Positions 15,669-23,271 of a stretch of 41,997 nucleotides of DNA are shown piece after piece. Made by a program: the position numbers and the translations under genes. Position 1 is the first letter of the stretch, and the number at the start of each line of letters is the position of its first letter. Origin of the DNA: JBNKHH01 sp050290245 (GTDB taxonomy: Bacteria; Pseudomonadota; Alphaproteobacteria; Rhodobacterales; Rhodobacteraceae); the NCBI GenBank assembly GCA_050290245.1, contig JBNKHH010000006.1, positions 1 to 41,997 of the forward strand, given 5' to 3'. The notes under the pieces are model-generated. The model did no database searches and had not been told where the DNA came from. It was given only the letters and a program-made list of their open reading frames with translations.

Positions 15669-16828
15669 TTCATCGTTTCCATCAATTCGCGCCCGATCAG
15701 CATCCGGCGAATTTCGCTGGTGCCGGCCCCGATCTCCATCAGCTTGGCGTCGCGGAACAGGCGACTGACGGGATGGTCGTTCATGAACCCGGCGCCCCCC
15801 ATGGCCTGGACCGCCTGGTGCGCCTGGGTCATGGCGACCTCGCTGGCATAAAGACAACAGGCCGCCGCATCCTGGCGCGTTACGTCGCCCCGATCACAGG
15901 CCTTGGCCACCTCGTAGACATAGGCGCGTGCCGAGTTCATCGCCGTATACATATCCGCGATCTTCCCCTGCATCAGCTGGAACGACCCCACAGGCTTTCC
16001 GAACTGTTTCCGTTCGGCCATGTAGGGCATGATCTCGTCCAGACAGGCAGCGATGATGCCAGGACCAATTGCGGCCAGGACAACGCGTTCGTAATCCAGC
16101 CCCGACATCAGCACGGCGACGCCGCGCCCCTCTTGGCCCAGGACATTGTCGAACGGCACTTCGACGTCTTCAAAGATCAACTCGGCGGTGTTCGACCCGC
16201 GCATCCCCAGCTTGTCAAAATGCGGGCTGGTCGAGAATCCGACCATCTCCTTTTCGATCAGAAAGGCGGTAATGCCCTTTGACCCCGCATCGGGGTCGGT
16301 CTTGGCATAGACGACCAGAGTGTCCGCGTCCGGTCCGTTGGTGATCCAGTATTTGGTCCCGTTCAGCCGGTAATGATCGTTGCGCTTCTCTGCCTTGAGG
16401 CTCATCGACACCACGTCGGAGCCCGCCCCGGCCTCGCTCATGGCCAGCGCACCCACATGTTCGCCCGAAATCAGACGTGGCAGATACCTCGCCTTCTGTT
16501 CCGCAGTCCCGTTCAGTTTGATCTGGTTCACGCAGAGGTTCGAATGCGCGCCATAGGACAGCGACACACTGGCCGAGGCCCGCGCGATCTCCTCTACTGC
16601 AACCGCATGTGCCAGGTATCCCATGCCGGCGCCGCCGTATTCCTCGCCGACGGTGATCCCCAAGAGACCCAAATCGCCCATCTCGCGCCACAACTCGGCG
16701 GGAAAGCTGTTAGTCTTGTCGATCTCGGCCGCCATGGGGCGCACCCGGTCCTGCGCCCAACGATGCACCATGTCGCGCAGGGCGCCAACCTCATCTCCCA
16801 GATCGAACCGCATGGATGCCTGGAACAT
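15665..16828 (-). CDS. ivd: Isovaleryl-CoA dehydrogenase (acyl-CoA dehydrogenase family)
   Basis: Flavoenzyme of leucine degradation: oxidises isovaleryl-CoA to 3-methylcrotonyl-CoA. 387 residues, normal for the family. Visible: GITVGEEYGGAGMGYLAH, ALAMSEAGAGSDVVSM and YWITNGPDADTLVVYAKTDP around FAD, KLGMRGSNTAELIFEDVEVP, and LDYERVVLAA, where the Glu is the catalytic base position characteristic of isovaleryl-CoA dehydrogenases. ATG 16828 has a GAGGGAGGGG Shine-Dalgarno; the upstream in-frame ATG 16861 would put the start inside a palindromic operator and is rejected. The methylcrotonyl-CoA carboxylase genes often found with ivd are not downstream; two LprI-like genes and ecsC-like follow instead. 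Confidence 0.93.
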   Translation of the reverse strand: MFQASMRFDLGDEVGALRDMVHRWAQDRVRPMAAEIDKTNSFPAELWREMGDLGLLGITVGEEYGGAGMGYLAHAVAVEEIARASASVSLSYGAHSNLCVNQIKLNGTAEQKARYLPRLISGEHVGALAMSEAGAGSDVVSMSLKAEKRNDHYRLNGTKYWITNGPDADTLVVYAKTDPDAGSKGITAFLIEKEMVGFSTSPHFDKLGMRGSNTAELIFEDVEVPFDNVLGQEGRGVAVLMSGLDYERVVLAAIGPGIIAACLDEIMPYMAERKQFGKPVGSFQLMQGKIADMYTAMNSARAYVYEVAKACDRGDVTRQDAAACCLYASEVAMTQAHQAVQAMGGAGFMNDHPVSRLFRDAKLMEIGAGTSEIRRMLIGRELMETMK

Positions 16829-16843
16829 CACCGCCCCTCCCTC

Positions 16844-16863
16844 AAATGAACGATCGTTCATTT
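16844..16863. promoter_or_regulatory. Perfect 20-bp palindromic operator upstream of ivd
   Basis: A perfect 20-bp palindrome with core TGAACGATCGTTCA lies 16 bases upstream of the ivd start codon, next to its ribosome-binding site. The size and symmetry suit a TetR/AcrR-type repressor that responds to acyl-CoA. The regulator itself is not in the window. Repression of ivd and the genes coupled to it is inference. Confidence 0.7.
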
Positions 16864-16951
16864 ATTCACCGCTGCCCGTCGCAGGTCAAGCGCGCCGCCG
16901 CCGAACCGCACCTGCCTCGTTGCCCACGCGCGGGGCCGCGCCAAACAAAGA

Positions 16952-17617
16952 TCACCCGATAAACTGCGCCACGACGTCCGGCAGATCGGCAAAGTCGTTC
17001 AGCATCGCGTCCGGCCCGAGCCGCGCGATGCCTTCGCCTTCCGGACCAAAGCCGACCAGGACGACCGGGACTCCGACCGCCCGGGCAGTTTTGACGTCGG
17101 TCTCGGTGTCGCCGATCAGAAGCGATTGCGCCGGATCGCCCCCCGCACGAACCACTGCTTCCACGTATGGTGCCGGGTCCGGCTTCCTCACCGGAAGCGT
17201 ATCGGCGGCCACGAGCGATGCGAACCGATCACGCATGCCGAGGCTCTGCATGAGCAGTTCCGCCTGGCGTCCGGGCTTGTTGGTGCAAATACCCTGGGCA
17301 TAGCCCCTCTCGCCCAGTTCCGTGACCGCTTCGACGACACCGGGATACAGCGTGGTGTGAACGTGGATATCGACGGTATAGGCGTCGACGAAATCCACGA
17401 ACATGCGCTCCATCTGCGCAGTGCTCACCTCAAGGCCAAGCCGGGCCACTCCCAGACCCAGCATCGCCCGTCCCCCGTGAAAGGCCGTCAATGCATCCAA
17501 TTCGCGGTCCAACACATCGCCATGGCCCAGCGACCGGAAAACCGTGTTCGCCGCCGCGATCAGATCTCCGCTTGTGTCCGCGAGCGTCCCGTCCAGATCG
17601 AAAATCACTGTTTTCAT
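16952..17617 (-). CDS. gph: Phosphoglycolate phosphatase-like HAD hydrolase
   Basis: 221-residue HAD-superfamily phosphatase. Motif I FDLDGTLAD (nucleophile D7, acid D9), motif II in GICTNKPGR, motif III lysine in RKPDPAPY, and motif IV GDTETDVKTA are all present, with an alpha-helical cap between motifs I and II. Phosphoglycolate is the likely substrate; related sugar-phosphate substrates cannot be excluded. ATG 17617 has GAGGT about 8 bases upstream. Divergent from glmU across 120 bases, a common arrangement in relatives as I recall. Confidence 0.88.
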   Translation of the reverse strand: MKTVIFDLDGTLADTSGDLIAAANTVFRSLGHGDVLDRELDALTAFHGGRAMLGLGVARLGLEVSTAQMERMFVDFVDAYTVDIHVHTTLYPGVVEAVTELGERGYAQGICTNKPGRQAELLMQSLGMRDRFASLVAADTLPVRKPDPAPYVEAVVRAGGDPAQSLLIGDTETDVKTARAVGVPVVLVGFGPEGEGIARLGPDAMLNDFADLPDVVAQFIG

Positions 17618-17737
17618 CGTAGTACCTCGGCCAATTCGCGCCGACGTTGTAACGTCCGGCAACAACTGTTGATAGACGCGGACTTTGCGCGCCGCACTTT
17701 CGCGGCTAAAAGGTTGCGCAACAAAAGGAAAGAGCAG

Positions 17738-19087
17738 ATGTCCACCCACCTGATCCTTCTCGCCGCCGGCGAAGGTTCTCGCATGTTGTCCGACCAGCCC
17801 AAGGTGCTGCACGAAATTGCCGGTGCGCCGCTGTTCGCCCATGCGCTCGACAGCGCTGCCCGACTGGACGGCCAGCGGATTATCGTGGTGGGCCACGGGG
17901 GAGACAAGGTGCGCGCTGCGGCCGAGGCCTTGGACGAGGGCCTGCTTGTCGTCGAGCAGGCGGACCAACTCGGCACCGCACATGCGGTTACCATGGCCGC
18001 GCCCGTTCTCGCCGGCGCAGGCGGTGATACGGTCCTGCTCTTCGGCGACACGCCCTTCATCCGCCCCGAAACGCTCGAAGCGATGCAGGCGACCCGCGCC
18101 AGCGGGGCCGACGTCGTCTTTCTGGGCTTTGAGGCCGCAGATCCCGGCACCTATGGACGCATGATCACAGATGGCCGCCGCCTGCTAAAGATCGTCGAAC
18201 ACAAAGACGCATCCGAGGAAGAACGCGCCATAACGCTTTGCAATTCAGGTGTTGTTCTGGCGGATACCGAAACGCTTCTACGCCTTGCCGCTGCGGTCGG
18301 CAACGACAACGGCGCAGGCGAATACTACCTGACTGACATCGCAGAGCTGGCTGGCTCAGAGGGGCTGACGGTTGAGGTCGTCACCTGCGACGAGGCCGAA
18401 ACCCTTGGCATCAACACGCGCGCCGACCTGGCTGCCGCCGAGGCCACATTCCAGGCTCGCGCCCGCGCCGAGGCCCTTGAAAACGGCGTTACTCTCATCG
18501 CACCCGAAACCGTGCATTTCGCCTTCGACACCGTCTTGGGCCGCGACGCCCTGGTCGAACAGTTCGTCGTCTTCGGCCCCGGCGTCACCGTCGAAACCAA
18601 CGCCACCATCCGCGCCTTTTCCCACCTGGAGGGCTGCCACGTCAGCCGCGACGCCGTCGTTGGCCCCTATGCCCGCCTTCGTCCGGGCGCGGAACTGGGA
18701 AACGGCGCCAAGGTCGGCAATTTCGTCGAGATCAAGAATGCCGACCTGGGCGAAGGTGCCAAGGTCAACCACCTGTCCTACATCGGCGATGCTTCAGTCG
18801 GTGCAGGCTCCAACATCGGTGCGGGCACGATCACCTGCAACTATGACGGCGTCTTCAAGCACCGGACGAAAATCGGCCGCAATGCCTTTATCGGCTCGAA
18901 CACGATGCTCGTCGCGCCGGTCAGCGTGGGCGACGAGGCCATGACCGCGACCGGCTCGATCGTGACCCGCGACGTCCCCGCAACCGACCTGGCCGTGGCA
19001 CGCGCCCGCCAGGAAAACAAAGCGGGGTTCGCCCTGAAATTCTTCGACCGTCTGCGCGCCCTGAAAGCGGCGCAAAAGAAAGGATAG
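17738..19087 (+). CDS. glmU: Bifunctional GlmU (GlcN-1-P acetyltransferase / GlcNAc-1-P uridyltransferase)
   Basis: Makes UDP-GlcNAc for peptidoglycan and LPS in the cytoplasm. 449 residues: N-terminal uridyltransferase domain (1 to about 225) with LAAGEGSRM (Ser in place of the commoner Thr), QLGTAHAV, and LLFGDTPFI; C-terminal left-handed beta-helix acetyltransferase with hexapeptide repeats (GPYARLRPGAELGNGAKVGN, VNHLSYIGDASVGAGSNIGA) and GAGTITCNYDGVFKHRT. ATG 17738 follows AAAAGGAAAG; the longer frame lies antisense to gph. glmS begins 4 bases after its stop. Confidence 0.97.
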   Translation: MSTHLILLAAGEGSRMLSDQPKVLHEIAGAPLFAHALDSAARLDGQRIIVVGHGGDKVRAAAEALDEGLLVVEQADQLGTAHAVTMAAPVLAGAGGDTVLLFGDTPFIRPETLEAMQATRASGADVVFLGFEAADPGTYGRMITDGRRLLKIVEHKDASEEERAITLCNSGVVLADTETLLRLAAAVGNDNGAGEYYLTDIAELAGSEGLTVEVVTCDEAETLGINTRADLAAAEATFQARARAEALENGVTLIAPETVHFAFDTVLGRDALVEQFVVFGPGVTVETNATIRAFSHLEGCHVSRDAVVGPYARLRPGAELGNGAKVGNFVEIKNADLGEGAKVNHLSYIGDASVGAGSNIGAGTITCNYDGVFKHRTKIGRNAFIGSNTMLVAPVSVGDEAMTATGSIVTRDVPATDLAVARARQENKAGFALKFFDRLRALKAAQKKG

Positions 19088-19091
19088 CCCC

Positions 19092-20906
19092 ATGTGCGGA
19101 ATCGTCGGCATCCTCGGTGACCACGAAGCCTCTCCCACGCTGGTCGAGGCCCTGAAGCGGCTTGAATACCGCGGCTATGACAGCGCAGGAATTGCAACCG
19201 TCCACCAGGGCAGGCTCGACCGCCGCCGCGCGGTCGGCAAGCTGGTGAACCTCTCTGACACACTGGTCCACGACCCGCTGCCCGGCAAGGCCGGCATCGG
19301 CCACACCCGCTGGGCCACCCATGGCGAACCGAGCGTCACCAATGCGCACCCGCACCGCTCCGGCCCCGTCGCCGTGGTCCACAACGGCATCATCGAGAAC
19401 TTCAAGGCACTTCGCGAGGAACTGACAGGCAAGGGCTACGCCACCGAAAGCGACACCGACACTGAAACGGTTTCGCTCCTGTGCCAATCGTTCCTCGACC
19501 AGGGCCTTTCGCCCCGCGACGCTGCAGAGCAAACAGTCGCCCGTCTCGAAGGCGCCTACGCGCTCGCCTTCCTCTTCGACGGCGAAGAAGACCTGATCAT
19601 CGCCGCGCGCAAAGGCTCCCCGCTCGCGGTCGGCCATGGCGACGGCGAAATGTACCTCGGCTCCGATGCCATCGCGCTTGCGCCCCTGACCGACCGGATC
19701 ACCTACCTCGAAGAAGGCGACTTTGCCGTCCTCACCCGCGCCGGGGTCACTTTCAAGGACGCTGACGGCAACCTCGCCAACCGAGAGGTGCGCACCATCC
19801 AGATCGACACTTCCGCGGTCGAAAAGGGAGGCCACAAGCATTTCATGGCCAAGGAAATCGCCGAACAACCCGTGGTGCTGGCCGATGCGTTGGCCCATTA
19901 CCTGAAGAGCGGCAAGCTGAACCTGCCTGCAGAAACGCCGGACTTTTCCCAGGTTGATCGCATTGTCATGGTCGCCTGCGGTACGGCCTTCTATGCCTGC
20001 CAGACGGCAAAGTACTGGATCGAAAACCTGGCCCAGATCCCAGTTGAAGTCGACGTCGCCTCGGAATTCCGCTATCGGGACGCCCCCATCGGGCCGAACA
20101 CGCTGGCGATCTTCGTTTCGCAATCGGGCGAAACCGCCGATACACTCGCCGCGCTCCGTCACGTTGCGACCCGCGCGCAGATCCTTTCCGTCGTCAACGT
20201 GCCCGAAAGCTCGATTGCCCGCGAAAGCGACCTGGCGCTGCCGATCTTCGCAGGTGCCGAGATTGGCGTGGCCTCGACAAAAGCCTTTTCGTGCCAGCTT
20301 CTGGTCCTCCTGATCCTCGCCATCCGTGCCGGGGCAGACCGTGGCCGCATCGACGACGCCGCCATGGAACAGACGCTTCAGACCCTGACCGCTCTGCCCG
20401 GCCTTCTCAGCCAGGCACTCGCCACTTCCGACACCATCGCGGCTACCGCCGCCAAGCTGGCGGAAGCGCAGGACATCCTCTTCCTCGGCCGGGGGTCCAT
20501 GTACCCGCTCGCACTGGAAGGAGCGCTGAAACTCAAGGAAATCAGCTATATCCACGCCGAAGGCTATGCTTCCGGCGAACTGAAGCACGGCCCTATCGCC
20601 CTCATCGACCGCACCGTTCCCGTGATCGTCATGGCACCGCAAACGGCGCTTTTCGACAAGACGGTTTCAAACATGCAGGAAGTCATGGCGCGTGGCGGTA
20701 AGATCGTCCTGGTGACAGACCGCAAAGGCGCCGAAACAGCCCGCGACGGAACATGGCGCGTGATCGAGATGCCCGAGGTGCCTGAGTTGATTGCGCCCCT
20801 GCTCTACGCCATCCCGGCCCAGCTTATCGCCTATCACACGGCTGTAGCCAAAGGCACAGATGTCGACCAGCCCCGTAACCTCGCCAAATCCGTTACGGTC
20901 GAATAA
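19092..20906 (+). CDS. glmS: Glutamine-fructose-6-phosphate aminotransferase (isomerising)
   Basis: First enzyme of hexosamine synthesis: fructose-6-P plus glutamine to glucosamine-6-P. 604 residues. N-terminal glutaminase domain starts MCGIVGILG with catalytic Cys2, LEYRGYDSAGIA, HTRWATHG and HNGIIENF. Two SIS domains follow: VACGTAFYAC, FVSQSGETADT, then GRGSMYPLALEGALKLKEIS and HAEGYASGELKHGPIALID; the C-terminus DQPRNLAKSVTVE carries the conserved lysine. It directly follows glmU, so two steps of UDP-GlcNAc synthesis are made from one transcript. Its stop overlaps the next start (TAATG). No glmS ribozyme-like leader is possible in the 4-base gap. Confidence 0.98.
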   Translation: MCGIVGILGDHEASPTLVEALKRLEYRGYDSAGIATVHQGRLDRRRAVGKLVNLSDTLVHDPLPGKAGIGHTRWATHGEPSVTNAHPHRSGPVAVVHNGIIENFKALREELTGKGYATESDTDTETVSLLCQSFLDQGLSPRDAAEQTVARLEGAYALAFLFDGEEDLIIAARKGSPLAVGHGDGEMYLGSDAIALAPLTDRITYLEEGDFAVLTRAGVTFKDADGNLANREVRTIQIDTSAVEKGGHKHFMAKEIAEQPVVLADALAHYLKSGKLNLPAETPDFSQVDRIVMVACGTAFYACQTAKYWIENLAQIPVEVDVASEFRYRDAPIGPNTLAIFVSQSGETADTLAALRHVATRAQILSVVNVPESSIARESDLALPIFAGAEIGVASTKAFSCQLLVLLILAIRAGADRGRIDDAAMEQTLQTLTALPGLLSQALATSDTIAATAAKLAEAQDILFLGRGSMYPLALEGALKLKEISYIHAEGYASGELKHGPIALIDRTVPVIVMAPQTALFDKTVSNMQEVMARGGKIVLVTDRKGAETARDGTWRVIEMPEVPELIAPLLYAIPAQLIAYHTAVAKGTDVDQPRNLAKSVTVE

Positions 20907-21463
20907 TGGGAACGCAATACGACACGATCGAGGCACCGCTGCAAAAGTTCATCGAACGCCAGCACATCTTCTTCACCGGCACTGCCGGCCCCGAAGGTCG
21001 CGTGAACGTTTCGCCCAAGGGCATGGATTCGCTCCGCATTCTCGGCCCGAACCGCATCCTCTGGCGCAACATGACCGGTTCGGGCAATGAAACCGCGGCC
21101 CACCTCGATGCCAACCCGCGCATGACCCTGATGTGGTGCGCCTTCGACGGCCCGCCGATGATCGTGCGTGCCTATGGCACCGCCCGCGCCATCCACAGGC
21201 TGGACGCGGACTGGGAAGTGCTGGACGCCCACTTCTCCCCCGAACCGGCCGCCCGTCAGCTCTTCGACATGACCGTCGAGATGATGCAGAAGAGCTGCGG
21301 TTACGCCGTGCCCCTGATGGATTTTTCGGCCGATCGCGATACGCTGACGAAATGGGCAGAGAAAAAGGGCGAGGCGGGCCTCCATGCGTATTGGAGCGAA
21401 CGGAACAGCAAGACCATTGACGGCCAGCCGACGCACATCGTCGAACGCAACCTCGGATCATGA
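20906..21463 (+). CDS. Pyridoxamine 5'-phosphate oxidase-family (split-barrel flavin) protein
   Basis: 185 residues. Begins with a helix (IEAPLQKFIERQHIFFTGTA), then the split-barrel core: GRVNVSPKGMDSLRILGPN, NMTGSGNETAAHL, MTLMWCAFDGPPMIVRAYGTA. This matches a PNPOx-like branch of flavin- or heme-binding proteins often labelled pyridoxamine 5'-phosphate oxidase family; it is not the biosynthetic PdxH. The substrate is unknown. The ATG overlaps the glmS stop by one base and its end overlaps the AlkD-like start by 4 bases, so it is translationally linked to both. Confidence 0.85.
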   Translation: MGTQYDTIEAPLQKFIERQHIFFTGTAGPEGRVNVSPKGMDSLRILGPNRILWRNMTGSGNETAAHLDANPRMTLMWCAFDGPPMIVRAYGTARAIHRLDADWEVLDAHFSPEPAARQLFDMTVEMMQKSCGYAVPLMDFSADRDTLTKWAEKKGEAGLHAYWSERNSKTIDGQPTHIVERNLGS

Positions 21464-22143
21464 CCGCCGACGAGGCCCTCGCCGCTCTCGCCACGACGGC
21501 CGACCCGGAAAAGGCCGTCGAAATGGCGCGCTATCACAAGGTCGACCGGCCCTACCTTGGCGTTGCAAACCCCGAGATCGACACCCTTGCCAGGGTCTGG
21601 CGGCGTGACCTCACTCTGGACGATCGCCTCGCGCTGGCCTCCGACCTCTGGCGGACCAACATCCACGAGGCCCGCATCGCCGCCGCCAAGCTTCTGACAC
21701 AGGCCCGTATCCGTCCCGACGACCAAGGCGCATGGGAACTAATCAAATCCTGGGTGCCGGACTTCGACGCCTGGGCCGTCGCGGACCACGCCGCGATCGC
21801 GGGGCAGAAACGGTTGGTGGCCGACCCTTCCCGCCTTGACGACATCGAACCATGGACGCATTCGGATCACATGTGGAGCCGGCGCGCGGCCCTGGTCATG
21901 ACCCTGCCCTGGACCAAACAACGCCACCCCAAGCCCGACGAGATCGCGGCCCGCGAACGCATCCTCGGCTGGGCAGCCTCTTACGTCGACGATCCGGAAT
22001 GGTTCATCCAGAAATCTGTCGCCTGGTGGCTGCGCGATCTTTCGAAACGCGACCCGGTACGCGTGCAAGGCTTTTTGGACACCTATGGCGCGCGCATGAA
22101 ACCCTTCGCGCGGAAGGAAGCCGCGCGGCTCATGCACCGCTGA
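21460..22143 (+). CDS. DNA alkylation repair (AlkD-like) HEAT-repeat protein
   Basis: 227 residues built of helical HEAT-like repeats. Signatures: AKLLTQARIRPDDQGAWELI, WVPDFDAWAVADHAAIAG, WTHSDHMWSRRAALVMTLPW and DDPEWFIQKSVAWWLRDLSK, where the Asp/Trp positions around DxWxxxD and KAIGWALR-like segments mark AlkD-type glycosylases that remove 3- or 7-alkylpurines. Sequence details differ from Bacillus AlkD, so activity is probable but not certain. ATG 21460 overlaps the preceding stop (ATGA). Last gene of the glmU-glmS run, followed by a dispersed repeat motif. Confidence 0.85.
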   Translation: MTADEALAALATTADPEKAVEMARYHKVDRPYLGVANPEIDTLARVWRRDLTLDDRLALASDLWRTNIHEARIAAAKLLTQARIRPDDQGAWELIKSWVPDFDAWAVADHAAIAGQKRLVADPSRLDDIEPWTHSDHMWSRRAALVMTLPWTKQRHPKPDEIAARERILGWAASYVDDPEWFIQKSVAWWLRDLSKRDPVRVQGFLDTYGARMKPFARKEAARLMHR

Positions 22144-22204
22144 GGAATTGCGCGGGGCTATACCCGTCGCGGCGGCAAGTGGGTCAGCCCCATCGGTCTG
22201 CGAC

Positions 22205-22235
22205 CTCACCCCGGAGTATTTTGGAAAAAGAGAAG
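22205..22235 (+). repeat. Dispersed intergenic motif (copy 1), Rhodobacterales type
   Basis: CTCACCCCGGAGTATTTT followed by an A/G-rich tail (GGAAAAAGAGAAG), 62 bases after the AlkD-like stop. The first 18 bases are identical to a second copy on the minus strand at 30403-30434. Both copies sit downstream of a gene, in sense orientation. I recall this CCCCGGAGTATTT motif from many Rhodobacterales intergenic regions. Confidence 0.7.
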
Positions 22236-22282
22236 GCGGCGGAACGGCTTCTACTTTTTGCAAAGACGCCCGGTGGGTGGTT

Positions 22283-22702
22283 TCACTGAAAGGCGAAGCT
22301 TGCCGTCAGCAGCACGAGCGCTGCCGAAACGAGGTTGATCAGTCCGAACATCCGTGCTTTCGCCGCGGCCTCGACGTCGCCCGCCATGGCCTTGGCCCCG
22401 GCCTTGTCCGCCGCGATGATGCCAGCAAGCAAGAGGACGACAAAGACCAGCTTGATCCAGAACAGGGCCGGGCCGGCACTCCAGACGTCACCGATTGTCG
22501 CAAGAAGCACCCCCGTCAGAATCAGCAGCCCCATGCCGATCTTGCCCGCCGTCTTCAAGGGCCCGGCGACCGTCCCCATGCTGGCACGATGTTCAACCGG
22601 CGCGGCCGCGAGCTTTGCCCCCAGGATCAGCATCCCGATGCCAGCTGCCCCTCCCATGAACAAACCCCAGAAATGTACTGCCAAGATCACGTTATGCGTC
22701 AT
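22283..22702 (-). CDS. Small four-helix integral membrane protein
   Basis: 139 residues with four predicted hydrophobic helices (about 4-30, 57-74, 80-100 and 119-137), short polar loops and Gly-rich first helix (VHFWGLFMGGAAGIGMLILG). A histidine (VHFWG) in helix 1 and the GKIGMGLLILTGVLL pattern recall small cytochrome/CopD-like membrane proteins, but I cannot place it in a named family. I use ATG 22702 with GGGGG about 6 bases upstream; a TTG at 22708 is also possible. Its neighbours share no obvious function. Confidence 0.75.
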   Translation of the reverse strand: MTHNVILAVHFWGLFMGGAAGIGMLILGAKLAAAPVEHRASMGTVAGPLKTAGKIGMGLLILTGVLLATIGDVWSAGPALFWIKLVFVVLLLAGIIAADKAGAKAMAGDVEAAAKARMFGLINLVSAALVLLTASFAFQ

Positions 22703-22765
22703 ATCCAACCCCCTGTTTGCACAGGCGCAGTCTGGCTGCGGGTCGCCGGCCTGGCAAGCGCAAGT

Positions 22766-23188
22766 TTACCTTTCGTAAACTTCGAATTCCGACAGTCCGG
22801 CCAGGGGGGCCTCCAACAGGCGCAGCGTGGCCAGCGAAGCGCGATGCGAGGCACCGGGGCGCAGTTCAACTTCGGCGCTGTTGCCCAGGTAAGTCACGCG
22901 CCCGGGCCGGACCGTGTCTACGAGCGGAGTTTGCACCCAGAACCCTGGCTGGGCAGCATCGCCCAGAGAAACCACCGCTGTTCCCAAAAGCGTACCGCCC
23001 GACGTCGGAACCGCGGCCTCGGCGCGCTGTTCTTCGGTGGTGGTGTCGAAATCTTCCACGCTCCGTGCCGTCGCGGGCGGCGGAGGCGGGACAGTGGCGA
23101 CTGTCTCGGTGAGGGCAGGCTCAAGCGGTTCGACCGAGGGTGCACAGCCCGCGAGAACGACAAGAGGAAGACAGAACAATACTCTCAT
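22766..23188 (-). CDS. Lipoprotein, unknown function
   Basis: 140 residues: lipobox leader MRVLFCLPLVVLAGCAPS, a Pro-rich disordered spacer (TVPPPPPATA), then a soluble domain (GGTLLGTAVVSLGDAAQPGF, RPGRVTYLGNSAEVELRPG, ASLATLRLLEAPLAGLSEFE) that looks compact and beta-rich. I recognise a pattern common in Rhodobacteraceae (a short lipoprotein diverging from moaA) but no assigned function. ATG 23188 is weakly supported by its upstream (GGAGGG is 15 bases away), yet it places the signal peptide exactly at the N-terminus. Divergent from moaA across 83 bases. Confidence 0.75.
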   Translation of the reverse strand: MRVLFCLPLVVLAGCAPSVEPLEPALTETVATVPPPPPATARSVEDFDTTTEEQRAEAAVPTSGGTLLGTAVVSLGDAAQPGFWVQTPLVDTVRPGRVTYLGNSAEVELRPGASHRASLATLRLLEAPLAGLSEFEVYER

Positions 23189-23271
23189 GCCGGAAGAAAT
23201 AACCCTCCCGGAGCCCGCCTTCAACGCCCAGGCACCTTGCAGCGGAACTTCGCACACCCTACCCTTGTACG

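Noticed and set aside
19082..19092. A glmS ribozyme-like riboswitch
   Set aside because: glmS begins 4 bases after glmU, leaving no leader, and no ribozyme core is visible; such ribozymes are known mainly from Gram-positive bacteria.
18921..20642. A 573-residue minus-strand open frame antisense to glmS
   Set aside because: glmS has the full catalytic motif set on the plus strand; the antisense frame has no motif and its composition reflects codon bias only.
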